Shown piece by piece: positions 5,867 through 13,663 of a stretch of 31,685 bases of DNA. The notes beneath the pieces are model-generated. The model saw nothing but the letters and a program-made list of their open reading frames with translations, did not search any database and was not told the DNA's origin. The position numbers and the translations under genes are program-made. Each line of letters opens with the position of its first letter. The stretch's first letter is position 1. The DNA is from Holophaga sp. (GTDB lineage: Bacteria > Acidobacteriota > Holophagae > Holophagales > Holophagaceae), in contig JARLGP010000107.1 in the NCBI GenBank assembly GCA_031292735.1, positions 1 through 31,685 on the forward strand, read 5' to 3'.

Positions 5867-7831
5867 TCAGAGGCCAGTGGCCGCTTTCAACCCTTCCAGG
5901 CTGCAGATCTTGCCGGCGAAGGCGCTGGCGGCGACGGTGGCCGGGCTGGCCAGCCACACCGGGCCCGGACCGCTCCGGCCCGGGAAATTGCGGTTGAACG
6001 AACCGATGGTCACCTGGTTGGTGCGGGTGGAGATTCCCGGGCCGGCATGGATGCAGGCGCCGCAACCGGGGCTGATGACCCGGGCGCCGGCCTCTTCGAA
6101 GGCGCCGACCCAGCCATGCTCCAGGGCATGGCGGCGCACGTCCTCGCTGCCCAGCTGGATGAACAGCTGCACCTGGAGCGGAAGCATCACCCGATGGTCC
6201 AGGGCCCAGCGCACCACTTCGTAGACCCGCTCGATGTCGTCCCGCTTGCCGCCGGAACAGCTGCCCACGTACGCGATGTCCACGGCCACGTCCCGCTCCA
6301 GCCGGTCCAGCGCCAGGGCGTTGCCCGGGTCGCCCGGGGCGGCGAGCATGGCCCCCACCGTGTCGCAGTCCACGTCCACCACGCAGGCGTACTCGGCGCC
6401 GGGATCGCTTTGCATCCAGGGCTCCAGCGCCACCGCGACGCCCCGCCGCTCCTGGAGGAAGCGCCGGGTCTCGGCGTCCGGAGCGATGATTCCGGTGAGG
6501 GCGCCCAGCACCGGCGCCATGTTGGTCAGGGTGGCCCGTTCGTCGGTGGCCATGCCGGCCAGGGCCTCGCCCTGGAATTCCAGGATGTGCCCCGCCAATG
6601 CGCCATGGTGCAGCGGCACGAGGGTCATGAGATGCAGCGCCAGGTCCTTGCCGTACACGCCGGGGCGCAGTCTGCCATGCAGCCGCACCAGGCAGCTGGG
6701 CGGAACGGTCAGCCGCATGTCGCCGTTGACCCAGGCGTTGGCCAGGTCGGCGGCGTCCACCCCGAAGGCCAGGGCGCCCAGGGCGCCGGAATGGCTGGCG
6801 TGGGCATCGGTGCCCAGCACCACCTGGCCGGGCAGCACGTAGCGGTCGGCCATGAGCACGTGGCTGATGCCTTCGGCGGCTCCGTCCGGCAGGGTTCCAT
6901 GCAGGTGGATGTCGTGGGCCGCGCAGAAGGAATCCTGGAAGGCCTGGAGCCGCCGCACCACTTCCGGGAACCCGGGCTGGCTGTCCTCCTGGAACTGGCC
7001 GACGAAGCTGAGGTGGTCGCGGAAGGCGACGATGTGGCCGGGATCGGCGAAGGGCGCCTGCTCGGGCAGGAACATGTCGAGCATGGCGGCGGCCAGGTTG
7101 GTGGCGGTTTCGTGGGAGTAGCGCCAGTCCGCCCGCACCAGCAGGCCGTCGCCTGGGGCCACGGCCGCCAGGCCCCGGGCCGGGGCGTAGAGGTCGGTGA
7201 TGGCGGCCCGGGCCAGGGTCTTTTCGCCCAGGGTCATGGGCCTGGGGGCCCGCGACGGCACCGGGAGCACGGCGGTTCCGGTGAGCCGGGCATGGGTGTA
7301 GCCGAACAGCCCGCCGTTGCGGATGATCTCGGCGGTGAACGGGTCTTCGCCGCGGGTGAACAGCTCCATGGGCAGCGGCTCGCCCCGCTCCAGCAGGTCG
7401 AGGATGCCCAGGTCGGTGCTGGTGAGCAGGCCCAGGTCATGGCAGTGCCGGAGGTATTCCGGATCGAAGCTCTTGGCCAGCACCAGCCGGATCCCGGCGG
7501 CGAATTCGGCGAACAGGGCGGCCTCCCGGGAACCGTGGGTGCCGTGATGCTCTCCGGAGACCACCACCTGGAACCCGCCCCGGACCACGGCGCCTTCGCT
7601 GATGGGGAAACTGCCGCCGCAGGCCAGGCCCAGGTAGGGGAAATCCTCCAGCCGCTCGCCGAAGTAGTAGCAGACCCAGGTGGGGGCGATCTCATCCACC
7701 GAGACTTCATCGCGCAGGGGCAGCGCCGCCGCGAGGGGAAGATCTTCCCCACGGATCTGCCTCTGGATCTTGGAGGGATCCTGGGACAGGTAGAGCACGC
7801 GACCCGGCAGCTTGATGCAATCCATCGCCAT
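5867..7831 (-). CDS. domain-permuted aconitase/isopropylmalate-dehydratase family protein
   Basis: About 654 residues combining both halves of an aconitase-type hydro-lyase in reversed order. A LeuD-like swivel domain comes first (about 1-190), with GEHHGTHGSREAALFAEF carrying the substrate-binding Ser-Arg. The LeuC-like catalytic part follows (about 200-654). Cluster ligands are visible in GSCSGGK (C525) and in SPGCGACIHAGPG (C590, C593); GTDAHASHSGALGALAFG and NRNFPGR are further LeuC-type motifs. Ordinary aconitases place the swivel domain last. The substrate is not deducible. Linkage to a 2-oxoadipate enzyme makes a homoaconitase-like or C5/C6 tricarboxylate or hydroxyacid substrate plausible. 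The start is uncertain: ATGs at 7831 and 7825 both precede the conserved KLPGRVLYL; a further ATG at 7873 adds an unlikely tryptophan-rich leader. None has a good ribosome binding site. Confidence 0.75.
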   Translation of the reverse strand: MAMDCIKLPGRVLYLSQDPSKIQRQIRGEDLPLAAALPLRDEVSVDEIAPTWVCYYFGERLEDFPYLGLACGGSFPISEGAVVRGGFQVVVSGEHHGTHGSREAALFAEFAAGIRLVLAKSFDPEYLRHCHDLGLLTSTDLGILDLLERGEPLPMELFTRGEDPFTAEIIRNGGLFGYTHARLTGTAVLPVPSRAPRPMTLGEKTLARAAITDLYAPARGLAAVAPGDGLLVRADWRYSHETATNLAAAMLDMFLPEQAPFADPGHIVAFRDHLSFVGQFQEDSQPGFPEVVRRLQAFQDSFCAAHDIHLHGTLPDGAAEGISHVLMADRYVLPGQVVLGTDAHASHSGALGALAFGVDAADLANAWVNGDMRLTVPPSCLVRLHGRLRPGVYGKDLALHLMTLVPLHHGALAGHILEFQGEALAGMATDERATLTNMAPVLGALTGIIAPDAETRRFLQERRGVAVALEPWMQSDPGAEYACVVDVDCDTVGAMLAAPGDPGNALALDRLERDVAVDIAYVGSCSGGKRDDIERVYEVVRWALDHRVMLPLQVQLFIQLGSEDVRRHALEHGWVGAFEEAGARVISPGCGACIHAGPGISTRTNQVTIGSFNRNFPGRSGPGPVWLASPATVAASAFAGKICSLEGLKAATGL

Positions 7832-7889
7832 GGATAAGGATGCCACGAATGACCATGACCATGACAGCGTCATGATCGACCGAAATGAA

Positions 7890-7919
7890 CATGCCGCGAA
7901 GGGTCAGCTTCGCGGCATG
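7890..7919 (-). terminator. hairpin terminator after the DUF1292 gene
   Basis: A perfect 12-bp stem, CATGCCGCGAAG paired with CTTCGCGGCATG around a 6-base loop, begins 36 bp past the DUF1292 stop. On the minus strand it is followed by TTCATTTCGG, a modest T-rich tail. It should end transcription from the flagellar/DUF1292 side before the aconitase operon. Confidence 0.7.
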
Positions 7920-7955
7920 CGTTTGGGTGGAACGGTCAGCGGGCGAGGATCGCGG

Positions 7956-8333
7956 TTATTTACCTTCCTCGGCTTCCAACTTGGCGGAAACTTCATCCAG
8001 ATGGGCCAGCAGACGCTGGGCAAAAGCCTCGTCTTCCAGCATGGTGAAGTCGTCGCCCTTCACCTCGAAGATCTCGATGGTGAGGTTGTCTTCCTTTTCG
8101 TTCTCCTCGTCGGTGCTGTCCGAGTACGCCTGGACTTCGGCCAGGGGAGCCATGATCGCGAAGTGCCGCTCTTCAAAATCCACTTCTTCGAGGATGGCGA
8201 ACTCTTCCTTTTCGCCGTTCTCGTCCTCGAGCTCTACCACTTCGATCTCATCGGCGTGATCCTCGCAGCATGGGTCCTCGGGACCGCAGCCGCACTCGTG
8301 ATCTGGATTCTGGTGGTCATGTTCATGGGCCAT
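7956..8333 (-). CDS. DUF1292 family protein with His/Cys-rich N-terminus
   Basis: A small, very acidic 125-residue protein. Residues about 31-66, including ELEDENGEKEEFAILEEVDF, match the DUF1292 (YrzB-like) pattern, best known from Firmicutes and of unknown function. Ahead of it lies a head of about 28 residues rich in His and Cys (HEHDHQNPDHECGCGPEDPC), a likely metal-binding segment. The ATG at 8333 follows an AGGAG motif at 5-bp spacing, so the start is firm. It lies 54 bp downstream of flgA's start-distal end on the same strand and may be co-transcribed with the flagellar genes; a terminator follows it. No signal peptide or membrane segment is present. Confidence 0.75.
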   Translation of the reverse strand: MAHEHDHQNPDHECGCGPEDPCCEDHADEIEVVELEDENGEKEEFAILEEVDFEERHFAIMAPLAEVQAYSDSTDEENEKEDNLTIEIFEVKGDDFTMLEDEAFAQRLLAHLDEVSAKLEAEEGK

Positions 8334-8387
8334 GGGGGCTCCTGTGCGAGCTACCAGAGTAGGCCCATTACCGGTTTCCCACCAGCG

Positions 8388-9176
8388 CTAATTGCCGTTC
8401 GCCCACTGGACCCGCGCCTCGTCCGGGCCGGTCACCACCGCCTGCACGTTCTTGTGGGAGCTGGGCATTTCCAGCCTAACCTTGTCCCCCACCGCCCCGC
8501 TGGACCGGGCCAGGGCGTCCACCGCGATCACCAGGTTCCCGCTCACCACCTCCAGCCGCACCTGTTCGCCGGCCGCCACCACCGGGATGGTTTCCAGGTC
8601 CTGCATGACCAGGATGTGGCCGGACGACACCGGGGCCCGCAGCCGGTAGCCCTTCGGCAGCTCACTGATGGCGCCCACCGGGGGATTGCCTTCGAAGTCC
8701 ATCTGCTCGAACTGGGCTGGTTCTGGAACCGTCTTGCGGGGCATGGGGGCCTTGACGCGCAGCAGCCTGCCGGTCCATTTCCCCTCCAGGTCCACCCGGA
8801 TCAGCCCCAGCAGGCGCCCATCCAGCTTCTGCCTGAAGGTGGCGAAGAACATGCCGCCCAGTTCCTTCCGGCTCAGGTGCTCCGGTTCGAAGCTGAGCTT
8901 GCCGCCGGCCGGCACCCGCGGCAGCACCGGGGGCTTGACCACCCGGAAGGTGTAGTGGCCGGACCGCGACGCGGCCTGGGATTCGGCGAAACGGATGGCG
9001 TCCACCTGGAGCTGCTCCAGGGGCGTCAGCGGAACCCGCTCCTCGGCCGGGGCGGCGCCCTCCGGCAGAACCGCGCCCGGGACGGCGACTTCCGGCGAAG
9101 CCGCGCCCGGGACGGCGGCTTCCGGCGGAGCCGCGCCCAACGCAGCGCACAGGCAGAACATCCACAGGATACGCAT
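8388..9176 (-). CDS. flgA: flagellar P-ring assembly chaperone FlgA
   Basis: A 262-residue periplasmic protein with an N-terminal signal peptide (about 1-16, hydrophobic WMFCLCAALGA). An unusual low-complexity spacer follows, with PEAAVPGA, PEVAVPGA and PEGAAP repeats (about 18-45). The C-terminal SAF-like/ChapFlgA region (about 180-262) has the order typical of FlgA: VSSGHILVMQDLETIP, then AGEQVRLEVVSGNLVIAVDA, then GAVGDKVRLEMPSSHKNVQA. FlgA helps assemble the P ring around the rod. It lies 3 bp after flgG in the flgF-flgG-flgA order. The usual followers flgH and flgI are absent downstream. Identity rests on the C-terminal region and gene order. Confidence 0.85.
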   Translation of the reverse strand: MRILWMFCLCAALGAAPPEAAVPGAASPEVAVPGAVLPEGAAPAEERVPLTPLEQLQVDAIRFAESQAASRSGHYTFRVVKPPVLPRVPAGGKLSFEPEHLSRKELGGMFFATFRQKLDGRLLGLIRVDLEGKWTGRLLRVKAPMPRKTVPEPAQFEQMDFEGNPPVGAISELPKGYRLRAPVSSGHILVMQDLETIPVVAAGEQVRLEVVSGNLVIAVDALARSSGAVGDKVRLEMPSSHKNVQAVVTGPDEARVQWANGN

Positions 9177-9179
9177 GGT

Positions 9180-9968
9180 TCACCGCTTGAGGTTGTTGAC
9201 CAGCTGCAGCATCTGGTCGCAGGTCTGGATCGTCTTGGAATTGGCCTCGTAGGCCCGCTGGCCGACGATCATGTTGACCATCTCGGTGGCCATGTCCACG
9301 TTGGAGCCTTCCAGAGAGGACTGCTGGATGGTGCCCAGCCCGGTCTGGCCGGGCACCCCGTCGATGGGGTCGCCGCTGGCCAGGGTCGGCTGGAACAGGT
9401 TGTGGCCCAAGGACGTGAGCCCGTTGGGGTTGATGAAGTTGGAGATGGTGATCTGGCCCACCTGCTGGGGGGTGGTCTGGCCCTGCTCGGTGACGGTCAC
9501 GGTGCCGTCCGGGGCGATGGTCACGCTCAGGCTGTCCTGGGGGATGGTGATCTGCGGGTCGAGGGTGTTGCCGCTGGAGTTCACCAGGTTGCCGTTCTGG
9601 TCCACGGTGAAGGCGCCGTCCCGGGTGTAGGCGAAGGTTCCGTCGGTCTGCAGCACCCGGAAAAAGCCTTCGCCCTGGATGGCCATGTCGTAGGGAGAAT
9701 TGGTCTGCTGCAGGCTGCCGGTGCTGAAGTCGGAGACCATGGCGGACAGGCGCGCCCCATGGCCCAGCTGGAGGCTGGTGGGCTGCGTGGTGGTGGTGGA
9801 AGTGTTGGTGCCGGCGGTGTTGATGGTCTGGTAGAGCAGGTCCTGGAACTCGGCCCGGCCGGACTTGAACCCGGTGGTGTTGATGTTGGCCAGGTTGTTG
9901 GAGATGGCGTCCATGTTCATGGTTTGCACGTTCATGCCGGCGGCGGCGGACCACATGGCTCTCATCAT
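9180..9968 (-). CDS. flgG: flagellar distal rod protein FlgG
   Basis: A 262-residue rod protein matching FlgG in length and motifs. The N-terminal coiled-coil segment ends in MDAISNNLANINTTGFKSGR (about 19-38), the hallmark of flagellar rod and hook proteins. The central part has GEGFFRVLQTDGTFAYTRDG. The C-terminus has the SNVDMATEMVNMIVGQRAYE signature that stacks in the rod. An AGGAG motif 7 bp upstream supports the start at 9968; the second ATG at 9965 is equivalent. It is exported by the flagellar type III system and therefore lacks a signal peptide. It lies between flgF and flgA in one operon. Confidence 0.96.
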   Translation of the reverse strand: MMRAMWSAAAGMNVQTMNMDAISNNLANINTTGFKSGRAEFQDLLYQTINTAGTNTSTTTTQPTSLQLGHGARLSAMVSDFSTGSLQQTNSPYDMAIQGEGFFRVLQTDGTFAYTRDGAFTVDQNGNLVNSSGNTLDPQITIPQDSLSVTIAPDGTVTVTEQGQTTPQQVGQITISNFINPNGLTSLGHNLFQPTLASGDPIDGVPGQTGLGTIQQSSLEGSNVDMATEMVNMIVGQRAYEANSKTIQTCDQMLQLVNNLKR

Positions 9969-9993
9969 GGCGGGACTCCTGAAAGGCTAAGGC

Positions 9994-10737
9994 TTAATGG
10001 CCGGTGGAAATATCGGTGATGCTCTTCTCGTCCATGTCGTTGGTGACCGTGGAAGCCACCTTCATGCTCATTTCGAACATCCGGTTCAGGCGCACCAGGT
10101 CGATCATGCAGGAGGCCATGTCCACCCCGCTCTGTTCCAGGCTGCCCTGGTTGACGGTGGCGTTGCTGGCGGCGGGGGGAACCCCGGCGAGGCTGTAGCG
10201 GTTGGCGCCCAGCCGCTGGAGGGCGCTGGGGTTGGCCACGGCCTGCAGATCGATCTGGCCCTGGGTGTTCTCCCCCTGCTGCACGGTTCCGTCCAGAAGG
10301 ACCTTCACCGGCCCGCCGGCGGGGTCGATGGGGATGGGTAGGTTGTTCTTGCCCAGCAAAGGGTAGCCGTCCAGGCTGGAGAGCCGACCATCCTTGCCCA
10401 CCATGAACCGGCCGTCCCGGGTGGCCTGGGGGCCCTGGGGGGTCTGCAGCATGAAGAATGCGTTGCCGTCGATGGACAGATCCAGGCTTCGACCGGTGGT
10501 GCGCTGGTTCCCCTGGGAGAAGTCCACGCCGCTCTGGGCCATGACGGTACCTTCGTTCACGTAGGACGAAAGCGGCAGGCCGCGGCCATCGACCTTGGCC
10601 TTGTTGTAGATGGAAAAGAAGGTCTTCTCGGTCTTGTAGCCCACCGTGGAGGCGTTGGCCAGGTTGTTGGAGACGACATCCATCTGATAGGACCGGGCCC
10701 TCAGACTGCCTGCTGCGACGTAGTATGCGGGATCCAC
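9994..10737 (-). CDS. flgF: flagellar proximal rod protein FlgF
   Basis: A 247-residue rod protein. The N-terminal rod motif YQMDVVSNNLANASTVGYKT (about 17-36) and the C-terminal QSGVDMASCMIDLVRLNRMFE (about 202-222) place it in the flagellar rod/hook family; its position directly before flgG identifies it as FlgF. The start is a GTG at 10737, chosen because the protein then begins VDPAYYVAAGSLRA, the right distance from the rod motif, with AGAGG just upstream. The open frame continues much further 5' but those codons overlap moaE and are not part of this gene. It is the first gene of the flgFGA unit and is preceded by a sigma-54-type promoter. Confidence 0.93.
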   Translation of the reverse strand: MDPAYYVAAGSLRARSYQMDVVSNNLANASTVGYKTEKTFFSIYNKAKVDGRGLPLSSYVNEGTVMAQSGVDFSQGNQRTTGRSLDLSIDGNAFFMLQTPQGPQATRDGRFMVGKDGRLSSLDGYPLLGKNNLPIPIDPAGGPVKVLLDGTVQQGENTQGQIDLQAVANPSALQRLGANRYSLAGVPPAASNATVNQGSLEQSGVDMASCMIDLVRLNRMFEMSMKVASTVTNDMDEKSITDISTGH

Positions 10738-10760
10738 CTGGGCACCTCTGTCCTGGACAG

Positions 10761-10777
10761 TGCCAACGCCGTGCCAA
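10761..10777 (-). promoter_or_regulatory. sigma-54 (-24/-12) promoter of flgF
   Basis: The minus strand reads TTGGCACGGCGTTGGCA, which matches the sigma-54 consensus TTGGCACG-N4-TTGCA at all but one position and keeps the invariant GG and GC exactly 10 bp apart. It lies in the 56-bp gap between moaE and flgF, 24 bp before the GTG start. Initiation would fall near 10750, leaving room for the AGAGG ribosome binding site. Confidence 0.75.
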
Positions 10778-10793
10778 TCGTGGAGGTTCCGGT

Positions 10794-11222
10794 TCAGCGC
10801 CGGGACTCGCCCTCCACCCAGGTCTCGGTGCCGTCGCGGTAGCGCTCGCGCTTCCAGATGGGCACCCGCTCCTTGATCCGGTCCATGATCCAGGCGGCGG
10901 CCTCGAAGGCCTCGCGCCGGTGGGCGCTGGCCGCGGCGACGATCACCGCGGCCTCCATCAGGGGCACCTCGCCCAGGCGGTGGTGGATCAGGCAGCGGAT
11001 CAGGCCGAACCGGGCCATGGCCTCCTCCCGGAGCCCGGCCAGCTCGGCCTCGGCCATGGGCACGAAGGCCTCGTAGGCGAGCTGGGCCACCGCACGGCCC
11101 TGGTGGCTGTCCCGGGCGCAGCCCTCGAACAGCACCACGGCCCCGGCCCGGGCATCCAGCACCGCGGCCCGGATGCCCGCGGCATCCAGGGGCGCTTCTT
11201 GAACGGCGATGCTGGCGACCAT
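10794..11222 (-). CDS. moaE: molybdopterin synthase catalytic subunit MoaE
   Basis: A 142-residue MoaE. It forms a heterotetramer with MoaD and transfers sulfur to precursor Z to make the dithiolene of molybdopterin. Family features are [16 protein letters not shown] (about 27-42), [11 protein letters not shown] (48-58), the histidines of [10 protein letters not shown] (77-86) and the catalytic RVPIWKRE (119-126) with Lys124. A GGAGG motif 4 bp upstream of the ATG supports the start. No moaD or other moa gene is adjacent, so the partners must be elsewhere. It diverges from rnhA. A molybdopterin enzyme is encoded at 19876-21891, a possible client for the cofactor. Confidence 0.93.
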   Translation of the reverse strand: MVASIAVQEAPLDAAGIRAAVLDARAGAVVLFEGCARDSHQGRAVAQLAYEAFVPMAEAELAGLREEAMARFGLIRCLIHHRLGEVPLMEAAVIVAAASAHRREAFEAAAWIMDRIKERVPIWKRERYRDGTETWVEGESRR

Positions 11223-11269
11223 GGTGCCTCCGGAACCCTATGGTAGTCTGGCCGGACTTTGAGGCTTCC

Positions 11270-11737
11270 ATGAACCAGATGAATCTACCCCGCACCCAAG
11301 TCGAGCTGTACTGCGATGGCGCCTGCCTGGGCAACCCCGGGCCGGGCGGCTGGGGCTACCTGCTGCGGGTGCACACCCCCGAGGGGCCCAAGGAAAAGGA
11401 GGCCAGCGGGGCCGAGCCCGGCACCACCAACAATCGCATGGAACTGCAGGCCGCCATCCAGGGCCTGGGCGCGCTGGCCCGGCCCTGCCATGTGGAGCTC
11501 TACTCCGACAGCCAGTACGTGGTGAAGGGCATCCAGTCCTGGCTGGAAGGCTGGAAGCGCAAGGGCTGGCGCAAGGCCGACGGCCAGCCGGTGATCAATG
11601 TGGAGCTCTGGCAGGCCCTGGACGCCCAGCTCAAGACCCACCGGGTGGAGGCCCACTGGGTTCGGGGCCACGACGGCCATGTGGAAAACGAACGGGTGGA
11701 CCGCCTGGCCAGCGACGCGGCCAAGTCCATCGCCTGA
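11270..11737 (+). CDS. rnhA: ribonuclease HI
   Basis: A 155-residue ribonuclease HI that cuts the RNA strand of RNA-DNA hybrids. The four acidic metal ligands are visible: D16 in [17 protein letters not shown]58 in [10 protein letters not shown]80 in YSDSQYV and D144 in NERVDRLA, together with H134 in VRGHDG. The basic-protrusion region [15 protein letters not shown] (91-105) of the E. coli type is present. I chose the ATG at 11270 because GAGG lies just upstream; an upstream start at 11240 would add residues not seen in the family. It diverges from moaE with a 47-bp gap. Confidence 0.95.
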   Translation: MNQMNLPRTQVELYCDGACLGNPGPGGWGYLLRVHTPEGPKEKEASGAEPGTTNNRMELQAAIQGLGALARPCHVELYSDSQYVVKGIQSWLEGWKRKGWRKADGQPVINVELWQALDAQLKTHRVEAHWVRGHDGHVENERVDRLASDAAKSIA

Positions 11738-11778
11738 GCAGGCCATTGCTTTTTCAGGAATCGAAATATAATTTAATC

Positions 11779-12294
11779 ATGTCGCCTGAAAAGCCCCCGA
11801 TCCGCATCCTCCTGTTCCGCCTGCTCACGTCCCGGACCGCCCTCATCGCCATGAACGCGGTGTTCACCTACTGCACCGCCCTCATCCTGTGGGGCGTGGT
11901 GCTGGAGATGCGGCACGGCCAACCGAACATGCACGAGCTGGACCAGATCATCGAAGGCATGGCGGTGATCAGCATCGCCTTCGGGGTCGCCCTGGAAAGC
12001 CGGGAGGACATCATGGAGATCCTCCGCCTGTACCCGCGCTTCCTCTGCGCCACCGAGGAGCGCATCGACCAGGTGTGCAAGGATTTCGGGATCGGGTTCC
12101 TGCTGTATGGCCTGTTCATGGAAATTCCCAACCAGATGGTGCGGATCCCCAACCACATCGTCAACACCGCCGGAATCGAGCTCCCCACCCTGATGCTCTC
12201 CGTCGTCTTCGTGGCCGCCATCCTGCTGACCAGCCTCATGGCCACCTGGCGGTTGATCAGGCTGCCGCCCCTGAGGAAAACCAAGAATCACTGA
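11779..12294 (+). CDS. unrecognised inner-membrane protein
   Basis: A 171-residue membrane protein that I do not recognise. Four hydrophobic segments are visible: one near residues 20-43 containing MNAVFTYCTALILWGVVLEM, one around 60-75 (GMAVISIAFGVAL), one around 104-120 (FGIGFLLYGLFMEIPNQ) and one near 137-160 (TLMLSVVFVAAILLTSLMAT). An acidic loop with SREDIMEI lies between the second and third. The stop is followed 39 bp later by the convergent yqgE stop. The start is uncertain: ATG 11779 has a poor ribosome binding site, while a TTG at 11746 is preceded by GCAGG. It lies 41 bp after rnhA and could be co-transcribed with it. Confidence 0.6.
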   Translation: MSPEKPPIRILLFRLLTSRTALIAMNAVFTYCTALILWGVVLEMRHGQPNMHELDQIIEGMAVISIAFGVALESREDIMEILRLYPRFLCATEERIDQVCKDFGIGFLLYGLFMEIPNQMVRIPNHIVNTAGIELPTLMLSVVFVAAILLTSLMATWRLIRLPPLRKTKNH

Positions 12295-12332
12295 GCCGAT
12301 GGGCCCAGAAAGGGAACGATCCCGTCCGGACC

Positions 12333-12842
12333 TTATTCCGAAATGGACTGGATGGCCTGGTTCCACAGGTCGGTGGGCTCGCTGCTCATGAGCCAGGCCG
12401 GGTTCAGGGGCAGCCGGGCCCAGCCGCCGCCATCCAGCTCCTGGTCGAGCTGCCCGGCGCCCCAGCCGGCATAGCCCAGGAACAGCCGGAACCGGGCCGC
12501 CGGCTCCACCAGCAGGGACTCCAGCAGATCCTTGCGGTAGCTGATGAAATCGGTGAAATCCAGCACGGTGTCGTCGGCCGAGGGCAGCCCGCCGCGCACC
12601 AGGACGATGCCCCGCTGGGGCTCCACCGGACCGCCGCGCCAGGCGGTGGCGCAGTCGTCGCCCTGGAAGGGCAGCCGGCTCTCCTCGCAGATCTGCGCCA
12701 GGGTCACCGGCAGGGGCCGGTTGAGGATCACCCCCATGGCGCCGCTGTCGTCGTGCTCCACCAGCAGGATCACGGTATGCAGGAAGTTGGGGTCCAGGAT
12801 CCGAGGACTCGCCACGAGGATGCATGGGGCCAGATGACTCAT
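12333..12842 (-). CDS. yqgE: YqgE/AlgH family protein (UPF0301)
   Basis: A soluble protein of about 169 residues belonging to the YqgE/AlgH (DUF179) family. Typical features are LAPCILVASPRILDPNFLHT near the N-terminus, the HDDSGAMGVILNRPL segment, the WRGGPVEP motif in the middle and the late RLFLGYAGWGAGQLDQEL. The biochemical role is unsettled; AlgH has been linked to alginate expression in Pseudomonas, but structural work suggested other functions. The start may be any of three nearby ATGs (12854, 12848, 12842). I give the last because the conserved region begins immediately after it; no clear ribosome binding site discriminates. It diverges from the membrane protein at 12874. Confidence 0.88.
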   Translation of the reverse strand: MSHLAPCILVASPRILDPNFLHTVILLVEHDDSGAMGVILNRPLPVTLAQICEESRLPFQGDDCATAWRGGPVEPQRGIVLVRGGLPSADDTVLDFTDFISYRKDLLESLLVEPAARFRLFLGYAGWGAGQLDQELDGGGWARLPLNPAWLMSSEPTDLWNQAIQSISE

Positions 12843-12873
12843 GCCCATGATCATAGCGCGCTACTCTCTTAAG

Positions 12874-13611
12874 ATGACGTCCTCTGCCAAAACCGATCTC
12901 CTAAGCCTTCTCGAAGGCACCCGCTGCCTGCTCCGCCGTCCCTGGATGACCCTGGGCATCTCCGGGCTGGGCATGGCCCTGGCCGCCCTGGCCGCCCTGC
13001 TCCAGATCCGCGCCGGCCTGCCGGAGGACCCCATGGTGGACGCGGCCCTCACCTTCGCCAGCCTGCTGCCCCTGGAACTCTACTTCATCCCCCGCTTCCT
13101 CATCTCCGCCGACGCCCTGGCCGGGCAGAACCCGCTCAACGCCCCGGACCAGTGGCGGCAGCACTTCGAGGAGCGCTGGCTGCGCGCCTTCTGGGGCAAG
13201 GCCCTGCTCGCCCTGGCCACCGGGATCGGACTCAGCCTGTTCATCTTCCCCGGCCTCATGGTGCTCATGGCGTTCGGCTGGACGCCGCTGCGCATCCTGC
13301 TGCGCGGCGAATCCCTGGCCCAGGCGGCCCGGGGCAGCGTGCTGATGATCGCCCGCTCCTGGCGCCGGGTGCTCCTGGCCACCTCGGCCATGGCCATGGT
13401 CTACCTGGCCTGCATCCTCCTCCTGTCCTACCTGGTGGGGCTGCGGGTGGCGGACCCCACCGCCCAGGTGCGCATGACCCACCCGCTCATCTGGGCCGGG
13501 AACTTCATGGGCAGCCTGCTCAGCCTTTGGCTCAGCGTCTGTCTGCTCGCCCTGTTCCGCCGGCTGGAGCCGGAGCTGGGCGATCCGGGGGCCGTGCCCA
13601 AGGCCGGCTGA
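12874..13611 (+). CDS. unrecognised multi-pass membrane protein
   Basis: A 245-residue membrane protein that I cannot assign to a family. It has about five or six hydrophobic segments, containing LGISGLGMALAALAALLQ (about 27-44), FASLLPLELYFIPRFLI, ALLALATGIGLSLFIFPGLM, LLATSAMAMVYLACILLLS and FMGSLLSLWLSVCLLALF, the last near the C-terminus. The GLSLFIFPGLMVLMAFGW segment followed by an amphipathic loop resembles proteins of the broad glycerophosphoryl-diester/YciC-like membrane type, but this is weak. The ATG at 12874 is preferred over 12841, because the earlier one overlaps the divergent yqgE start. No strong ribosome binding site is visible. Confidence 0.6.
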   Translation: MTSSAKTDLLSLLEGTRCLLRRPWMTLGISGLGMALAALAALLQIRAGLPEDPMVDAALTFASLLPLELYFIPRFLISADALAGQNPLNAPDQWRQHFEERWLRAFWGKALLALATGIGLSLFIFPGLMVLMAFGWTPLRILLRGESLAQAARGSVLMIARSWRRVLLATSAMAMVYLACILLLSYLVGLRVADPTAQVRMTHPLIWAGNFMGSLLSLWLSVCLLALFRRLEPELGDPGAVPKAG

Positions 13612-13663
13612 CCCTCCCGGGAAACCCCAGGAGGCCGCCGGCCCCGGGACCGCCGGGCCGGAT

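Noticed and set aside
10738..11334. 5' extension of the flgF frame to 11334
   Set aside because: The extra codons overlap moaE and the flgF promoter; the family N-terminus begins at the GTG at 10737.
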